Shown here in pieces: positions 53,735 to 62,472 of a stretch of 64,000 bases of DNA. Position 1 is the stretch's first letter, and each line of letters begins with the position of its first letter. Position numbers and translations under genes: made by a program. Below the pieces are notes generated by a model. That model was given only the letters and a program-made list of their open reading frames with translations, had not been told where the DNA came from and ran no database searches. Source of the DNA: Actinomadura physcomitrii (GTDB taxonomy: Bacteria > Actinomycetota > Actinomycetes > Streptosporangiales > Streptosporangiaceae). The DNA lies in assembly GCF_008923205.2 (NCBI RefSeq), contig NZ_WBMS02000007.1, forward strand, positions 124,001 through 188,000. Reading direction: 5' to 3'.

Positions 53735-55273
53735 ATGAGTGCACCCGGCAGGTCGACGCCGCCGACATTGGCACTGGTCAACGTGAGTAAGTCGTTCGGC
53801 GCCGTGCGGGCCCTGCAGGGCGTCACCCTCGAGCTGCACGCCGGCGAGGTGCACGCCCTCGCCGGCGAGAACGGCGCGGGCAAGTCCACCGTCGTAAAAA
53901 CGTTCGCAGGCGTGCACCGGCCCGACGCGGGCGAGGTCCGCGTCGACGGCGAGCCCGTGGTGTTCAACGGCCCCGCCGACGCGCAGGCCGCCGGCGTCGC
54001 CGTCATCTACCAGGAGCCGACGCTGTTCCCCGACCTGTCGGTCGCGGAGAACATCTTCATGGGGCGCCAGCCGCGCGCCGGGCTCGGCCGCATCGACCGC
54101 CGCACCGTGCACGCCGAGACCGCCAAGCTGTTCGAGCGGCTCGGGGTCGCGCTCGACCCGCAGCAGCCCGCCCGCGGCCTGTCCATCGCCGACCAGCAGG
54201 TCGTCGAGATCGCCAAGGCCATCTCCCGGGACGCGCGGGTGCTCATCATGGACGAGCCGACCGCGGCGCTCACCGGCCAGGAGGTCGCCCGGCTGTTCAA
54301 CGTGACCCGCACGCTGCGCGAGCAGGGCTGCGCGATCCTGTTCATCTCGCACCGGCTCGAGGAGATCTTCGAGATCTGCCAGCGGGTCACGACGCTGCGC
54401 GACGGCACCTACATCGGCACCGACAAGGTCGAGGACCTCACCGCCGACGACCTCGTCCGGCGGATGGTCGGCCGCGACCTGGACGCGCTGTACCCCAAGC
54501 AGGACGTGACGCCCGGCGAGGTCGCGCTGAAGGTCAGCCGGCTGACCCGCGAGGGCGCCTTCACCGACGTCTCCTTCCAGGTCCGGCGCGGCGAGATCGT
54601 CGCGCTGGCCGGGCTGGTCGGCGCGGGCCGCAGCGAGGTCGCCCGCGCGATCTTCGGCGTCGACCGGTGGGACGCAGGCGATGTAGAGGTGGCGGGGAGG
54701 AAGCTGCCGCCCGGCAGCCCCACCGCCGCCATGTCGGCCGGGCTCGCGCTCGTCCCCGAGGACCGCCGCCAGCAGGGCCTGGTGATGGACATGTCCATCG
54801 AGCGCAACATGGGCCTCACCCAGCTGCGCTCGCTGCGCAAGGAGACCGGGCGCGGACCGCTCATCTCCCACAAGGTGGAGCGCAACCGCGCCGCCGACTG
54901 GGCGCTGCGGCTCCAGCTCAAGTACGCCCGCCTCAGCGACACCGTCGGCGTCCTGTCGGGCGGCAACCAGCAGAAGGTCGTGCTCGCCAAGTGGCTCGCC
55001 ACCGAGCCGACCGTCCTGATCGTGGACGAGCCGACCCGCGGCATCGACGTCGGCACCAAGGCCGAGGTGCACCGGCTGCTGTCGGAGCTCGCCGCGCAGG
55101 ACCTCGCCGTACTGATGATCTCCTCCGACCTGCCCGAGGTGATCGGCATGGCCGACCGCGTCCTGGTCATGCACGAGGGCCGGCTCACCGCCGAGATCGC
55201 CCGCGCGGACGCGACCGAGGAGAGCGTGATGGCCGCCGCGACCGGGCGCGCCGGAACCGGAAAGGCGGCCTGA
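53735..55273 (+). CDS. rhaT: Rhamnose ABC transporter ATP-binding protein (double NBD)
   Basis: A 512-residue sugar-type ATPase of the CUT2 class with two nucleotide-binding domains. NBD1: [12 protein letters not shown] (Walker A), [14 protein letters not shown] (signature), [11 protein letters not shown] (Walker B). NBD2: the degenerate [14 protein letters not shown], the signature [15 protein letters not shown] and [13 protein letters not shown] degenerate second Walker A is normal in CUT2. The ATG at 53735 sits after GAGGAGGG. It is first in the rightward operon. Confidence 0.92.
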   Translation: MSAPGRSTPPTLALVNVSKSFGAVRALQGVTLELHAGEVHALAGENGAGKSTVVKTFAGVHRPDAGEVRVDGEPVVFNGPADAQAAGVAVIYQEPTLFPDLSVAENIFMGRQPRAGLGRIDRRTVHAETAKLFERLGVALDPQQPARGLSIADQQVVEIAKAISRDARVLIMDEPTAALTGQEVARLFNVTRTLREQGCAILFISHRLEEIFEICQRVTTLRDGTYIGTDKVEDLTADDLVRRMVGRDLDALYPKQDVTPGEVALKVSRLTREGAFTDVSFQVRRGEIVALAGLVGAGRSEVARAIFGVDRWDAGDVEVAGRKLPPGSPTAAMSAGLALVPEDRRQQGLVMDMSIERNMGLTQLRSLRKETGRGPLISHKVERNRAADWALRLQLKYARLSDTVGVLSGGNQQKVVLAKWLATEPTVLIVDEPTRGIDVGTKAEVHRLLSELAAQDLAVLMISSDLPEVIGMADRVLVMHEGRLTAEIARADATEESVMAAATGRAGTGKAA

Positions 55274-55276
55274 CCC

Positions 55277-56461
55277 ATGACCGTGCTCACCCAGTCCCCG
55301 GCCAGGCCGGGCTCCGGCGGACCGCCCGGCGGCGGGCGCCGGCTGGTCGAAGTGGTCCTGCGCGCCCGCGAGCTGAGCATCCTCGGCGCGCTGGTCGTGC
55401 TGGTCATCGGCACCGAGCTCGCCAACCACCGGTTCCTGTCCGGGCAGGGCGTCAAGGACATCTTCCTCAACGCCTCCATCCTGGCGCTGCTCGCCGTCGG
55501 CCAGTCGATGGTGGTCGTCACCCGCAACATCGACCTGTCGGTCGGCTCCGTCGTCGGGCTCGTCGCGTTCACCGCCGGCAAGTTCGCCTCCGGCGGCGAC
55601 CGGAACGTGGTGCTGGTGGTGCTGCTCGGCATCGTCATCGGGCTCGCCTGCGGGCTCGTCAACGGCCTGCTCGTCAGCTTCTGCAAGGTGCCCGCCCTGG
55701 TCGTCACGCTCGGCACCCTCTACGTGATCCAGGGCCTGGACTACAAGATCGCGCACGGTGAGCAGATCGGCGCCGCCGACCTGCCGTCCTCGGTGCTCTC
55801 GCTCGGCAACGACTCGGTCCTCGGCGTGCCGTACCTGCCCGTCATCACCGTCGTCGTGATGCTGCTGATGGGCTACTACCTGCGCTCCTACTCCTCCGGA
55901 CGGGAGTTCTACGCGATCGGGTCCAGCCCCGAGGCGGCGAACCTCGCCGGCATCCCGATCCGCCGCCGCGTGCTGGCCGCCTACCTCGTCAGCGGCGGCC
56001 TCGCCGGCCTCGCCGGGGTGCTGTGGCTGGCCCGGTTCGGCACCGTCGTCGCGGACGCGGCGCACGGCTGGGAGCTGAAGGTCGTCAGCGCCGTCGTCGT
56101 CGGCGGCGTCGCGATCACCGGCGGCGTCGGCACCGTGTACGGCGCGGCGCTCGGCGCCCTGCTGCTCACCACCATCGGCAGCGTGCTGGTGGTGCTCAAG
56201 GTCAACTCGTTCTGGCAGGACGCCATCACCGGCGTGCTGCTGCTCCTGGCGATCAGCGTGGACCGGCTGCTGGCCCTGCGCGTCACCAGGGCGCTCAAGC
56301 AGCGGTCGCTGGAGTCCGGCGTCCACCGCGACGACGGCGCCGCCCCGCCCCCGGCCGCCGGGACGGCAGCGCCCCCGGCCGCCGGGACGGCAGCGCCCCC
56401 GGCCGCCGGAGCGACGGCACGGACGGCCAAGGACGAGGCGCCGAAAGGAAAGGTGTCGTGA
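55277..56461 (+). CDS. rhaP: Rhamnose ABC transporter permease 1
   Basis: A 394-residue CUT2 (BPD_transp_2) permease with about nine hydrophobic segments and the typical sequences GQSMVVVTRNIDLSVGSVVG and SSPEAANLAGIPIRRR. It begins 3 nt after the rhaT stop. The cytoplasmic C-terminus (from about residue 353) is unusual: an Ala/Pro-rich tail made of an eight-residue repeat (APPAAGTA) encoded by a 24-bp tandem repeat, ending in a Lys/Glu-rich stretch. The stop overlaps the rhaQ GTG (GTGA). Confidence 0.9.
   Translation: MTVLTQSPARPGSGGPPGGGRRLVEVVLRARELSILGALVVLVIGTELANHRFLSGQGVKDIFLNASILALLAVGQSMVVVTRNIDLSVGSVVGLVAFTAGKFASGGDRNVVLVVLLGIVIGLACGLVNGLLVSFCKVPALVVTLGTLYVIQGLDYKIAHGEQIGAADLPSSVLSLGNDSVLGVPYLPVITVVVMLLMGYYLRSYSSGREFYAIGSSPEAANLAGIPIRRRVLAAYLVSGGLAGLAGVLWLARFGTVVADAAHGWELKVVSAVVVGGVAITGGVGTVYGAALGALLLTTIGSVLVVLKVNSFWQDAITGVLLLLAISVDRLLALRVTRALKQRSLESGVHRDDGAAPPPAAGTAAPPAAGTAAPPAAGATARTAKDEAPKGKVS
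56347..56418 (+). repeat. 24-bp tandem repeat in the rhaP C-terminal tail
   Basis: Almost three copies of a 24-bp unit beginning GCCCCCGGCCGCC at 56347, 56371 and 56395, the last diverging after 15 bases. It encodes (APPAAGTA)n and is a likely site of strand-slippage length variation in whole codons. Confidence 0.8.
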
Positions 56462-57498
56462 CCACTGACACGAAGAGCGCCCCGCGCGGGCAGAGCCGCG
56501 GCCTGAGCCTCGGCCGGCTGCTGCGGTGGGAGACCGCCGTCACCGCGCTGCTGGTCATCGTCTTCGCCGGCGGCGCCGGGTTCTCGCCCGACTTCGCCAA
56601 CACCGACAACCTGTCGTTCGCGCTCGGCGACCTCAGCGAGATCGCGCTGATCGCGCTGCCGATGACACTGCTGGTGGTGTGCGGGCAGGTCGACCTGTCG
56701 GTCGCGTCCGTGCTCGGCCTGTGCAGCGCCCTCACCGGCAAGATGTGGGACAACGGCATGGCGATCGAGACGATCATCCCGATCGTGCTGGTCGTCGGCG
56801 TCGTCTGCGGCCTGGTCAACGGGCTGCTCGTCACCCGCGTCGGGCTGCCGTCGCTCGCGGTGACGATCGGCACCATGACCCTGTACCGGGGCCTGGCGTA
56901 CGTGGTGCTCGGCACCGGGGCGATCTCGGAGTTCCCCACCCAGTACACGAACATGGCGACCGAGTCGATCCCCGGCACGCCGATCCCGTACCCGATCGCG
57001 CTGTTCGCCGTCCTGGCGGTCGCCACGGCGGTGGTGCTGCACGCCACCGGCGTCGGGCGGTCGCTGTTCGCGATCGGCTCGCAGGAGGACGCGGCGTACT
57101 TCGCCGGCATCCGGGTCAAGCGCCTCAAGCTGATCCTGTTCGTGGTGTCCGGGCTGGTCGCCGGGTTCGCCGGCATCGTCTACACGCTCCGCTACGGCAG
57201 CGCCCGCGCCGACAACGGCCTCGGCCTGGAGCTCACCGTCATCGCGGCGGTGCTGCTCGGCGGCATCGACTTCGACGGCGGCAAGGGCACCCTCGGCGGC
57301 GTCATCGCCGCGGTGCTGCTCATCGGGCTGCTGCGCAACCTGCTGATGCTCAACGACGTCTCCACCGAGGTCCAGTCGATCGTCACCGGGCTGCTGCTCA
57401 TCATCAGCGTCCTCACGCCGCGGCTGATCGCCGTGGTACGCGAGGCACAAGGCCGGCGGCGGGGCGCGCGACCCGCGGTCCCCGCCGCCGCACCATGA
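56458..57498 (+). CDS. rhaQ: Rhamnose ABC transporter permease 2
   Basis: A 346-residue CUT2 permease with about nine hydrophobic segments, TLLVVCGQVDLSVASVLG and SQEDAAYFAGIRVKRLK. The GTG at 56458 overlaps the rhaP stop and fixes the start. Two different permeases (P and Q) with one double ATPase and one binding protein is the same layout as the Rhizobium rhaSTPQ transporter. Confidence 0.92.
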   Translation: MTTDTKSAPRGQSRGLSLGRLLRWETAVTALLVIVFAGGAGFSPDFANTDNLSFALGDLSEIALIALPMTLLVVCGQVDLSVASVLGLCSALTGKMWDNGMAIETIIPIVLVVGVVCGLVNGLLVTRVGLPSLAVTIGTMTLYRGLAYVVLGTGAISEFPTQYTNMATESIPGTPIPYPIALFAVLAVATAVVLHATGVGRSLFAIGSQEDAAYFAGIRVKRLKLILFVVSGLVAGFAGIVYTLRYGSARADNGLGLELTVIAAVLLGGIDFDGGKGTLGGVIAAVLLIGLLRNLLMLNDVSTEVQSIVTGLLLIISVLTPRLIAVVREAQGRRRGARPAVPAAAP

Positions 57499-57563
57499 CC
57501 TGCCCCTCGCCGCATCCGAAACCCACCCCAGAGCACGACCTGGAATCCCGAAAGGCACTCGTG

Positions 57564-58649
57564 ATGACCCTTCGTTTGCGCGCCCCGCGCCGCCTCGTGG
57601 CCGTCGCGTCCGCGGGCGCACTCGCCCTGTCCCTCGCCGCGTGCGGCGGCACCACCAAGGACTCCTCGGACGACTCGGGGAGCAAGGCCGCCGCGGGCGC
57701 GGGCAAGGCGGACCCGAACGCGCCCCTCAAGAAGGGCCTGAAGATCGCGTTCCTGCCGAAGCAGGTGAACAACCCCTACGAGACGATCGTCGACAACGCC
57801 GGCATCGCCGCCGCCAAGGAGTACGGCGGCTCGGCCAAGGAGGTCGGCCCGTCCGACGCGTCGGCGTCCTCGCAGGTGTCCTACATCAACACGCTGATCC
57901 AGCAGCGGCACGACGCGATCCTCATCGCGGCCAACGACCAGAACGCGGTGTGCGGCCCGCTCAAGCAGGCCATGGCCAAGAAGATCAAGGTCGTCTCCTA
58001 CGACTCCGACACCGCGCCGGAGTGCCGCAACGTGTTCATCAACCAGGCCAGCTCCGAGGAGATCGGCCGCAGCGAGGTCAAGCTGCTGGCCGACCAGATC
58101 GGCGGCAAGGGCGACATCGCGATCCTGTCGGCGACCGCGAACGCCACCAACCAGAACACCTGGATCAAGTTCATGCAGGACGAGCTGAAGAAGCCGGAGT
58201 ACTCCGGCATGAAGCTCGTCAAGATCGCCTACGGTGACGACGACGACCAGAAGTCGTTCCAGCAGACGCAGGGCCTGCTGCAGGCGTACCCGAACCTGAA
58301 GGGCATCATCTCGCCCACCACGGTCGGCATCGCCGCCGCGGCCCGCTACATCGACGGCTCGAAGTACAAGGGCAAGGTCACCCTGACCGGCCTCGGCACG
58401 CCGGACCAGATGCGCAAGTTCATCAAGGACGGCACCGTCAAGTCGTTCGAGCTGTGGGACCCGAAGAACCTCGGCTACCTCGCGTCCTACGCCGCGGCGG
58501 CGCTGTCGTCCGGGCAGATCACCGGCAAGCAGGGCGAGACGTTCAAGGCCGGCAAGCTCGGCGAGCGCACCATCGGCGCCAACGGCGAGGTCATCCTCGG
58601 CCCGCCGACGGTCTTCGACGCCAAGAACATCGACCAGTACCACTTCTGA
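57564..58649 (+). CDS. rhaS: Rhamnose ABC transporter substrate-binding lipoprotein
   Basis: A 361-residue sugar-binding lipoprotein. The signal peptide ends in a lipobox (LSLAACGG, Cys about residue 28), then a Ser/Gly/Lys linker and a periplasmic-binding fold (KIAFLPKQVNNPYETIVDNA, DAILIAANDQNAV, GIISPTTVGIAAAARYI). It would capture L-rhamnose at the outer face of the membrane and deliver it to RhaPQ. ATG at 57564 with CGAAAGG upstream; a GTG directly before it is possible. Confidence 0.92.
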   Translation: MTLRLRAPRRLVAVASAGALALSLAACGGTTKDSSDDSGSKAAAGAGKADPNAPLKKGLKIAFLPKQVNNPYETIVDNAGIAAAKEYGGSAKEVGPSDASASSQVSYINTLIQQRHDAILIAANDQNAVCGPLKQAMAKKIKVVSYDSDTAPECRNVFINQASSEEIGRSEVKLLADQIGGKGDIAILSATANATNQNTWIKFMQDELKKPEYSGMKLVKIAYGDDDDQKSFQQTQGLLQAYPNLKGIISPTTVGIAAAARYIDGSKYKGKVTLTGLGTPDQMRKFIKDGTVKSFELWDPKNLGYLASYAAAALSSGQITGKQGETFKAGKLGERTIGANGEVILGPPTVFDAKNIDQYHF

Positions 58650-58670
58650 TCCGCCGGGACCCGTTTTCCG

Positions 58671-59003
58671 ATGGCATCCGAAGGCACGAAGCGCATCTGC
58701 TTCCTGCTGCAGGTCCGGCAGGACCGCCTGGAGGAGTACAAGGAACGCCACCAGGCGGTCTGGCCGGAGATGCGGGACGCGCTGCGCGCGGCGGGCTGGC
58801 ACAACTACTCGCTGTTCCTGCGCGAGGACGGTCTCCTTATCGGCTACCTGGAGACCGACGACTTCGAGGCGGCACAGGAGGCGATGGCCCGCACGGACGT
58901 CAACGCCCGCTGGCAGGCGGAGATGGCGCAGTACTTCGAGGATCTCGACGGCCGCCCCGACGAGGGCATGCGGCCGCTCCCCGAGATCTTCCACCTGGAT
59001 TGA
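58671..59003 (+). CDS. rhaU: L-rhamnose mutarotase
   Basis: A 110-residue protein of the RhaM/RhaU family (dimeric alpha-beta barrel). KRICFLLQVRQDRLEEYKER and HQAVWPEM carry the conserved Tyr and His of the active site, and HNYSLFLREDGLLIGYLE follows. It interconverts alpha and beta L-rhamnopyranose, supplying the anomer used by the isomerase. It starts 21 nt after rhaS. Confidence 0.93.
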   Translation: MASEGTKRICFLLQVRQDRLEEYKERHQAVWPEMRDALRAAGWHNYSLFLREDGLLIGYLETDDFEAAQEAMARTDVNARWQAEMAQYFEDLDGRPDEGMRPLPEIFHLD

Positions 59004-59014
59004 AAGAGGTAATC

Positions 59015-60181
59015 GTGAACGACACCAGCGCGGTGAAGGACGCCCTGCGCCGCCAGCAGATCGAGACTCCCTCCTGGGCGTACGGCAACTCGGGGACCCG
59101 GTTCAAGGTCTTCGCCCAGCAGGGGGTGCCGCGCACCCCGCAGGAGAAGATCGACGACGCCGCGCAGGTGCACCGCTTCACCGGTGTCGCGCCGAGCGTC
59201 GCCGTGCACATCCCGTGGGACAGGGTGGACGACTACGCCGCGCTCGCCGCGCACGCCAAGGAGAAGGGCGTGCGGATCGGCGCGGTGAACACCAACGTGT
59301 TCCAGGACGACGACTACAAGCTCGGCAGCGTCACCAACCCCGACCAGAAGGTCCGCCGCAAGGCCCTGGACCACCTGCTCGAATGCGTCGACATCATGGA
59401 CGCGGTCGGGTCGAAGGACCTGAAGCTGTGGTTCTCCGACGGGACGAACTACCCCGGCCAGGACGACATCCGCACCCGGCAGGACCGGATGGCCGAGGCG
59501 CTCGCCGCCGTCTACGAGCGGCTCGGCGACGACCAGCGGTTCCTGCTGGAGTACAAGCTGTTCGAGCCGGCGTTCTACATGACCGACCTGCCGGACTGGG
59601 GCGCGTCGTACGCGCACTGTCTCAAGCTCGGCCCGAAGGCGCAGGTCGTCGTGGACACCGGGCACCACGCGCCCGGCACGAACATCGAGTTCATCGTCGC
59701 GTTCCTGCTGCGCGAGGGGAAGCTCGGCGGGTTCGACTTCAACTCCCGCTTCTACGCCGACGACGACCTGATGGTGGGCGCCGCCGACCCGTTCCAGCTG
59801 TTCCGGATCATGTACGAGGTGGTGCGGGGCGGCGGCTACGACCCGGAGACCGGCGTGGCCTTCATGCTCGACCAGTGCCACAACATCGAGCCGAAGATCC
59901 ACGGCCAGATCCGCTCGGTGATGAACGTGCAGGAGGCCACCGCGAAGGCGCTGCTGGTGGACGGCGACGCGCTGCGCGCCGCGCAGGAGTCCGGCGACGT
60001 GCTGGGCGCGAACGCGGTGTTCATGGACGCCTACAACACCGACGTGCGGCCGCTGCTGGCGGAGCTGCGCGAGGAGATGGGCCTGCACCCGGACCCGGTC
60101 GCCGCGTACCAGGCGTCCGGCTACTTCGAGCGCGTCGTCGCCGAGCGCAAGGACGGCCAGGCGGCCGGCTGGGGCGCCTGA
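59015..60181 (+). CDS. rhaI: L-rhamnose isomerase
   Basis: A 388-residue isomerase of the Rhizobium/Gram-positive type (TIM barrel, RhaI family), not the E. coli RhaA type. The metal-site segments are LEYKLFEPAFY (Glu), VVDTGHHAPGTN (Asp/His) and FDFNSRFYADDDL (Asp). It converts L-rhamnose to L-rhamnulose. The GTG at 59015 has GAAAGAGG five bases upstream. It starts 11 nt after rhaU. Confidence 0.92.
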   Translation: MNDTSAVKDALRRQQIETPSWAYGNSGTRFKVFAQQGVPRTPQEKIDDAAQVHRFTGVAPSVAVHIPWDRVDDYAALAAHAKEKGVRIGAVNTNVFQDDDYKLGSVTNPDQKVRRKALDHLLECVDIMDAVGSKDLKLWFSDGTNYPGQDDIRTRQDRMAEALAAVYERLGDDQRFLLEYKLFEPAFYMTDLPDWGASYAHCLKLGPKAQVVVDTGHHAPGTNIEFIVAFLLREGKLGGFDFNSRFYADDDLMVGAADPFQLFRIMYEVVRGGGYDPETGVAFMLDQCHNIEPKIHGQIRSVMNVQEATAKALLVDGDALRAAQESGDVLGANAVFMDAYNTDVRPLLAELREEMGLHPDPVAAYQASGYFERVVAERKDGQAAGWGA

Positions 60182-60259
60182 CCGGCGCCGCCGGCCCGGC
60201 TCCCCTACCTCGACCCTCGATCCCGACAAGCCGCCGAATCCGATAAGGAGAGAGCACCG

Positions 60260-62308
60260 ATGACCACTCCACCCGAGGTGGAGCAGCTGCTGGAACGGGC
60301 CAACACCCTCGGCTCGGATCCGCGCAACACCAACTACGCGGGCGGCAACGCCTCGGCGAAGGGCACCGTCACCGACCCCGTGACGGCCCGCGACGTCGAG
60401 CTGATGTGGGTGAAGGGCTCCGGCGGCGACCTCGGCACGCTCACCGAGAAGGGCCTCGCCGTCCTGCGCCTGGACCGGATGCGCGCGCTCGTGGACGTCT
60501 ACCCGGGCGTCGAGCGCGAGGACGAGATGGTCGCCGCGTTCGACTACTGCCTGCACGGCAAGGGCGGCGCGGCGCCGTCGATCGACACCGCGATGCACGG
60601 CCTCGTCGAGGCGGCGCACGTCGACCACCTGCACCCCGACTCCGGCATCGCGATCGCGACGGCCGCGGACGGCGAGGAGCTGACCCGCCGCATCTTCGGC
60701 GACCGGGTCGCGTGGGTGCCGTGGCGGCGCCCCGGCTTCCAGCTCGGCCTGGACATCGCCGCGATCAAGAAGGCGAACCCGCAGGCCATCGGCGTGATCC
60801 TCGGCGGGCACGGCATCACCGCCTGGGGCGCGACGAGCGAGGAGTGCAAGGCCAACTCCCTCGACATCATCCGCACCGCCGAGGCCTACATCGCCGAGCA
60901 CGGCAAGGCCGACCCGTTCGGCGCGGTGATCCACCCGGTGCTGCCGGAGGACGAGCGGCACGCCCGCGCCGCCGCGCTGTTCCCGCTGATCCGCGGCCTG
61001 GCGTCCACCGACCGGCCGCAGGTCGGGCACTACACCGACTCCGAAGCCGTCCTCGACTTCGTCTCGCGCGCCGAGCACCCGCGGCTCGCCGCGCTCGGCA
61101 CGTCCTGCCCGGACCACTTCCTGCGCACCAAGGTCCGCCCGATGGTGCTGGACCTGCCGCCGGACGCGCCGCTCGACGACGTCAAGGCCCGCCTGAAGGA
61201 GCTGCACGCCGCCTACCGCGAGGAGTACGCCGCCTACTACGACCGGCACGCCGCCCCGGACTCGCCCGCGATGCGCGGCGCGGACCCGGCGATCGTGCTG
61301 GTCCCGGGCGTCGGGATGTTCTCCTTCGGTGCGAACAAGCAGACCGCGCGGGTCGCCGGCGAGTTCTACGTCAACGCGATCAACGTGATGCGCGGCGCGG
61401 AGGCGCTGTCGTCGTACGCGCCGATCGACGAGGCGGAGAAGTTCCGCATCGAGTACTGGGAGCTGGAGGAGGCCAAGCTCCGCCGGATGCCGAAGCCGAA
61501 GCCCCTCGCCACCCGCGTCGCGCTGGTCACCGGCGGCGGCTCCGGGATCGGCGCGGCCACCGCCCGCCGGCTGGCCGCCGAGGGCGCCTGCGTCGTCGTC
61601 GCCGACCGCGACCTCGGCGCCGCCGAGAAGGTCGCCGCGGAGATCGGCGCGAACGCCCTGCGGGCCGCCGACGTCGCGATCGCGGTCGCCGCGGACGTCA
61701 CCTCCGAGGACGAGATCGCCGCGGCCGTCCGGGACGCGGTGCTCGCGTTCGGCGGCGTCGACCTCGTCGTCAACAACGCCGGCCTGTCGATCTCCAAGCC
61801 GCTGCTGGACACCACCGTCGCCGACTGGGACCTGCAGCACGACGTCATGGCGCGCGGCTCGTTCCTGGTCTCCCGCGAGACCGCCCGCGTGATGACCGAG
61901 CAGGGGATGGGCGGCGACATCGTCTACATCGCCTCCAAGAACGGCGTGTTCGCCGGCCCCAACAACATCGCCTACGGCGCGACGAAGGCCGACCAGGCCC
62001 ACCAGGTCCGGCTGCTGGCCGCCGAGCTCGGCGAGCACGGCATCCGCGTCAACGGCGTCAACCCCGACGGCGTCGTCCGCGGCTCCGGCATCTTCGCCGG
62101 CGGCTGGGGCGCCAAGCGCGCCGCCGTCTACGGAGTCGAGGAGGACAAGCTCGGCGAGTTCTACGCCCAGCGGACGCTACTCAAGCGCGAGGTGCTGCCC
62201 GAGCACGTCGCGGCCGCCGTCTTCGCCCTCACCGGCGGGGACCTGACCCACACCACCGGACTGCACATCCCCGTGGACGCCGGAGTCGCCGCAGCCTTCC
62301 TGCGCTGA
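60260..62308 (+). CDS. rhaEW: Bifunctional rhamnulose-1-phosphate aldolase / L-lactaldehyde dehydrogenase
   Basis: A 682-residue fusion. Residues about 1-400 are a class II aldolase (HVDHLHPDSG supplies metal-binding histidines; GGHGITAWG follows). Residues about 415-682 are an SDR with VTGGGSGIGAATARRLAAEG, NNAG, and YGATKAD as the catalytic pair. The aldolase part splits rhamnulose-1-phosphate into DHAP and L-lactaldehyde; the SDR part oxidises lactaldehyde to L-lactate. AAGGAGAG precedes the ATG. Lactate is then a substrate for LutABC in the divergent operon. Confidence 0.94.
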   Translation: MTTPPEVEQLLERANTLGSDPRNTNYAGGNASAKGTVTDPVTARDVELMWVKGSGGDLGTLTEKGLAVLRLDRMRALVDVYPGVEREDEMVAAFDYCLHGKGGAAPSIDTAMHGLVEAAHVDHLHPDSGIAIATAADGEELTRRIFGDRVAWVPWRRPGFQLGLDIAAIKKANPQAIGVILGGHGITAWGATSEECKANSLDIIRTAEAYIAEHGKADPFGAVIHPVLPEDERHARAAALFPLIRGLASTDRPQVGHYTDSEAVLDFVSRAEHPRLAALGTSCPDHFLRTKVRPMVLDLPPDAPLDDVKARLKELHAAYREEYAAYYDRHAAPDSPAMRGADPAIVLVPGVGMFSFGANKQTARVAGEFYVNAINVMRGAEALSSYAPIDEAEKFRIEYWELEEAKLRRMPKPKPLATRVALVTGGGSGIGAATARRLAAEGACVVVADRDLGAAEKVAAEIGANALRAADVAIAVAADVTSEDEIAAAVRDAVLAFGGVDLVVNNAGLSISKPLLDTTVADWDLQHDVMARGSFLVSRETARVMTEQGMGGDIVYIASKNGVFAGPNNIAYGATKADQAHQVRLLAAELGEHGIRVNGVNPDGVVRGSGIFAGGWGAKRAAVYGVEEDKLGEFYAQRTLLKREVLPEHVAAAVFALTGGDLTHTTGLHIPVDAGVAAAFLR

Positions 62309-62372
62309 CTCCCCGCGCCGACCCGCCGTTCCCGGACGGAGTTCGGGCCGGCGGCCCGGACCGCGCGCCGGC

Positions 62373-62394
62373 GCCCGGCACTCCACTGCCGGGC
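62373..62394 (+). terminator. Hairpin between rhaEW and the rhamnosidase gene
   Basis: Perfect 8-bp arms GCCCGGCA (62373-62380) and TGCCGGGC (62387-62394) with a 6-nt loop, 65 nt after the rhaEW stop. It may partly end transcription before the rhamnosidase gene; no separate promoter is evident in the gap. Confidence 0.5.
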
Positions 62395-62472
62395 CGCCGC
62401 GCCGTCCCCACCGGGGCCGCCGGCCTTCCCTCCATGGGCCCGCTCGACCAAGGTGAACCCGAAGGGACAACG

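Noticed and set aside
58844..62038. A 1064-codon leftward open frame opposite rhaI and rhaEW
   Set aside because: Shadow of two well-identified enzymes; composition is typical of antisense GC-rich sequence.
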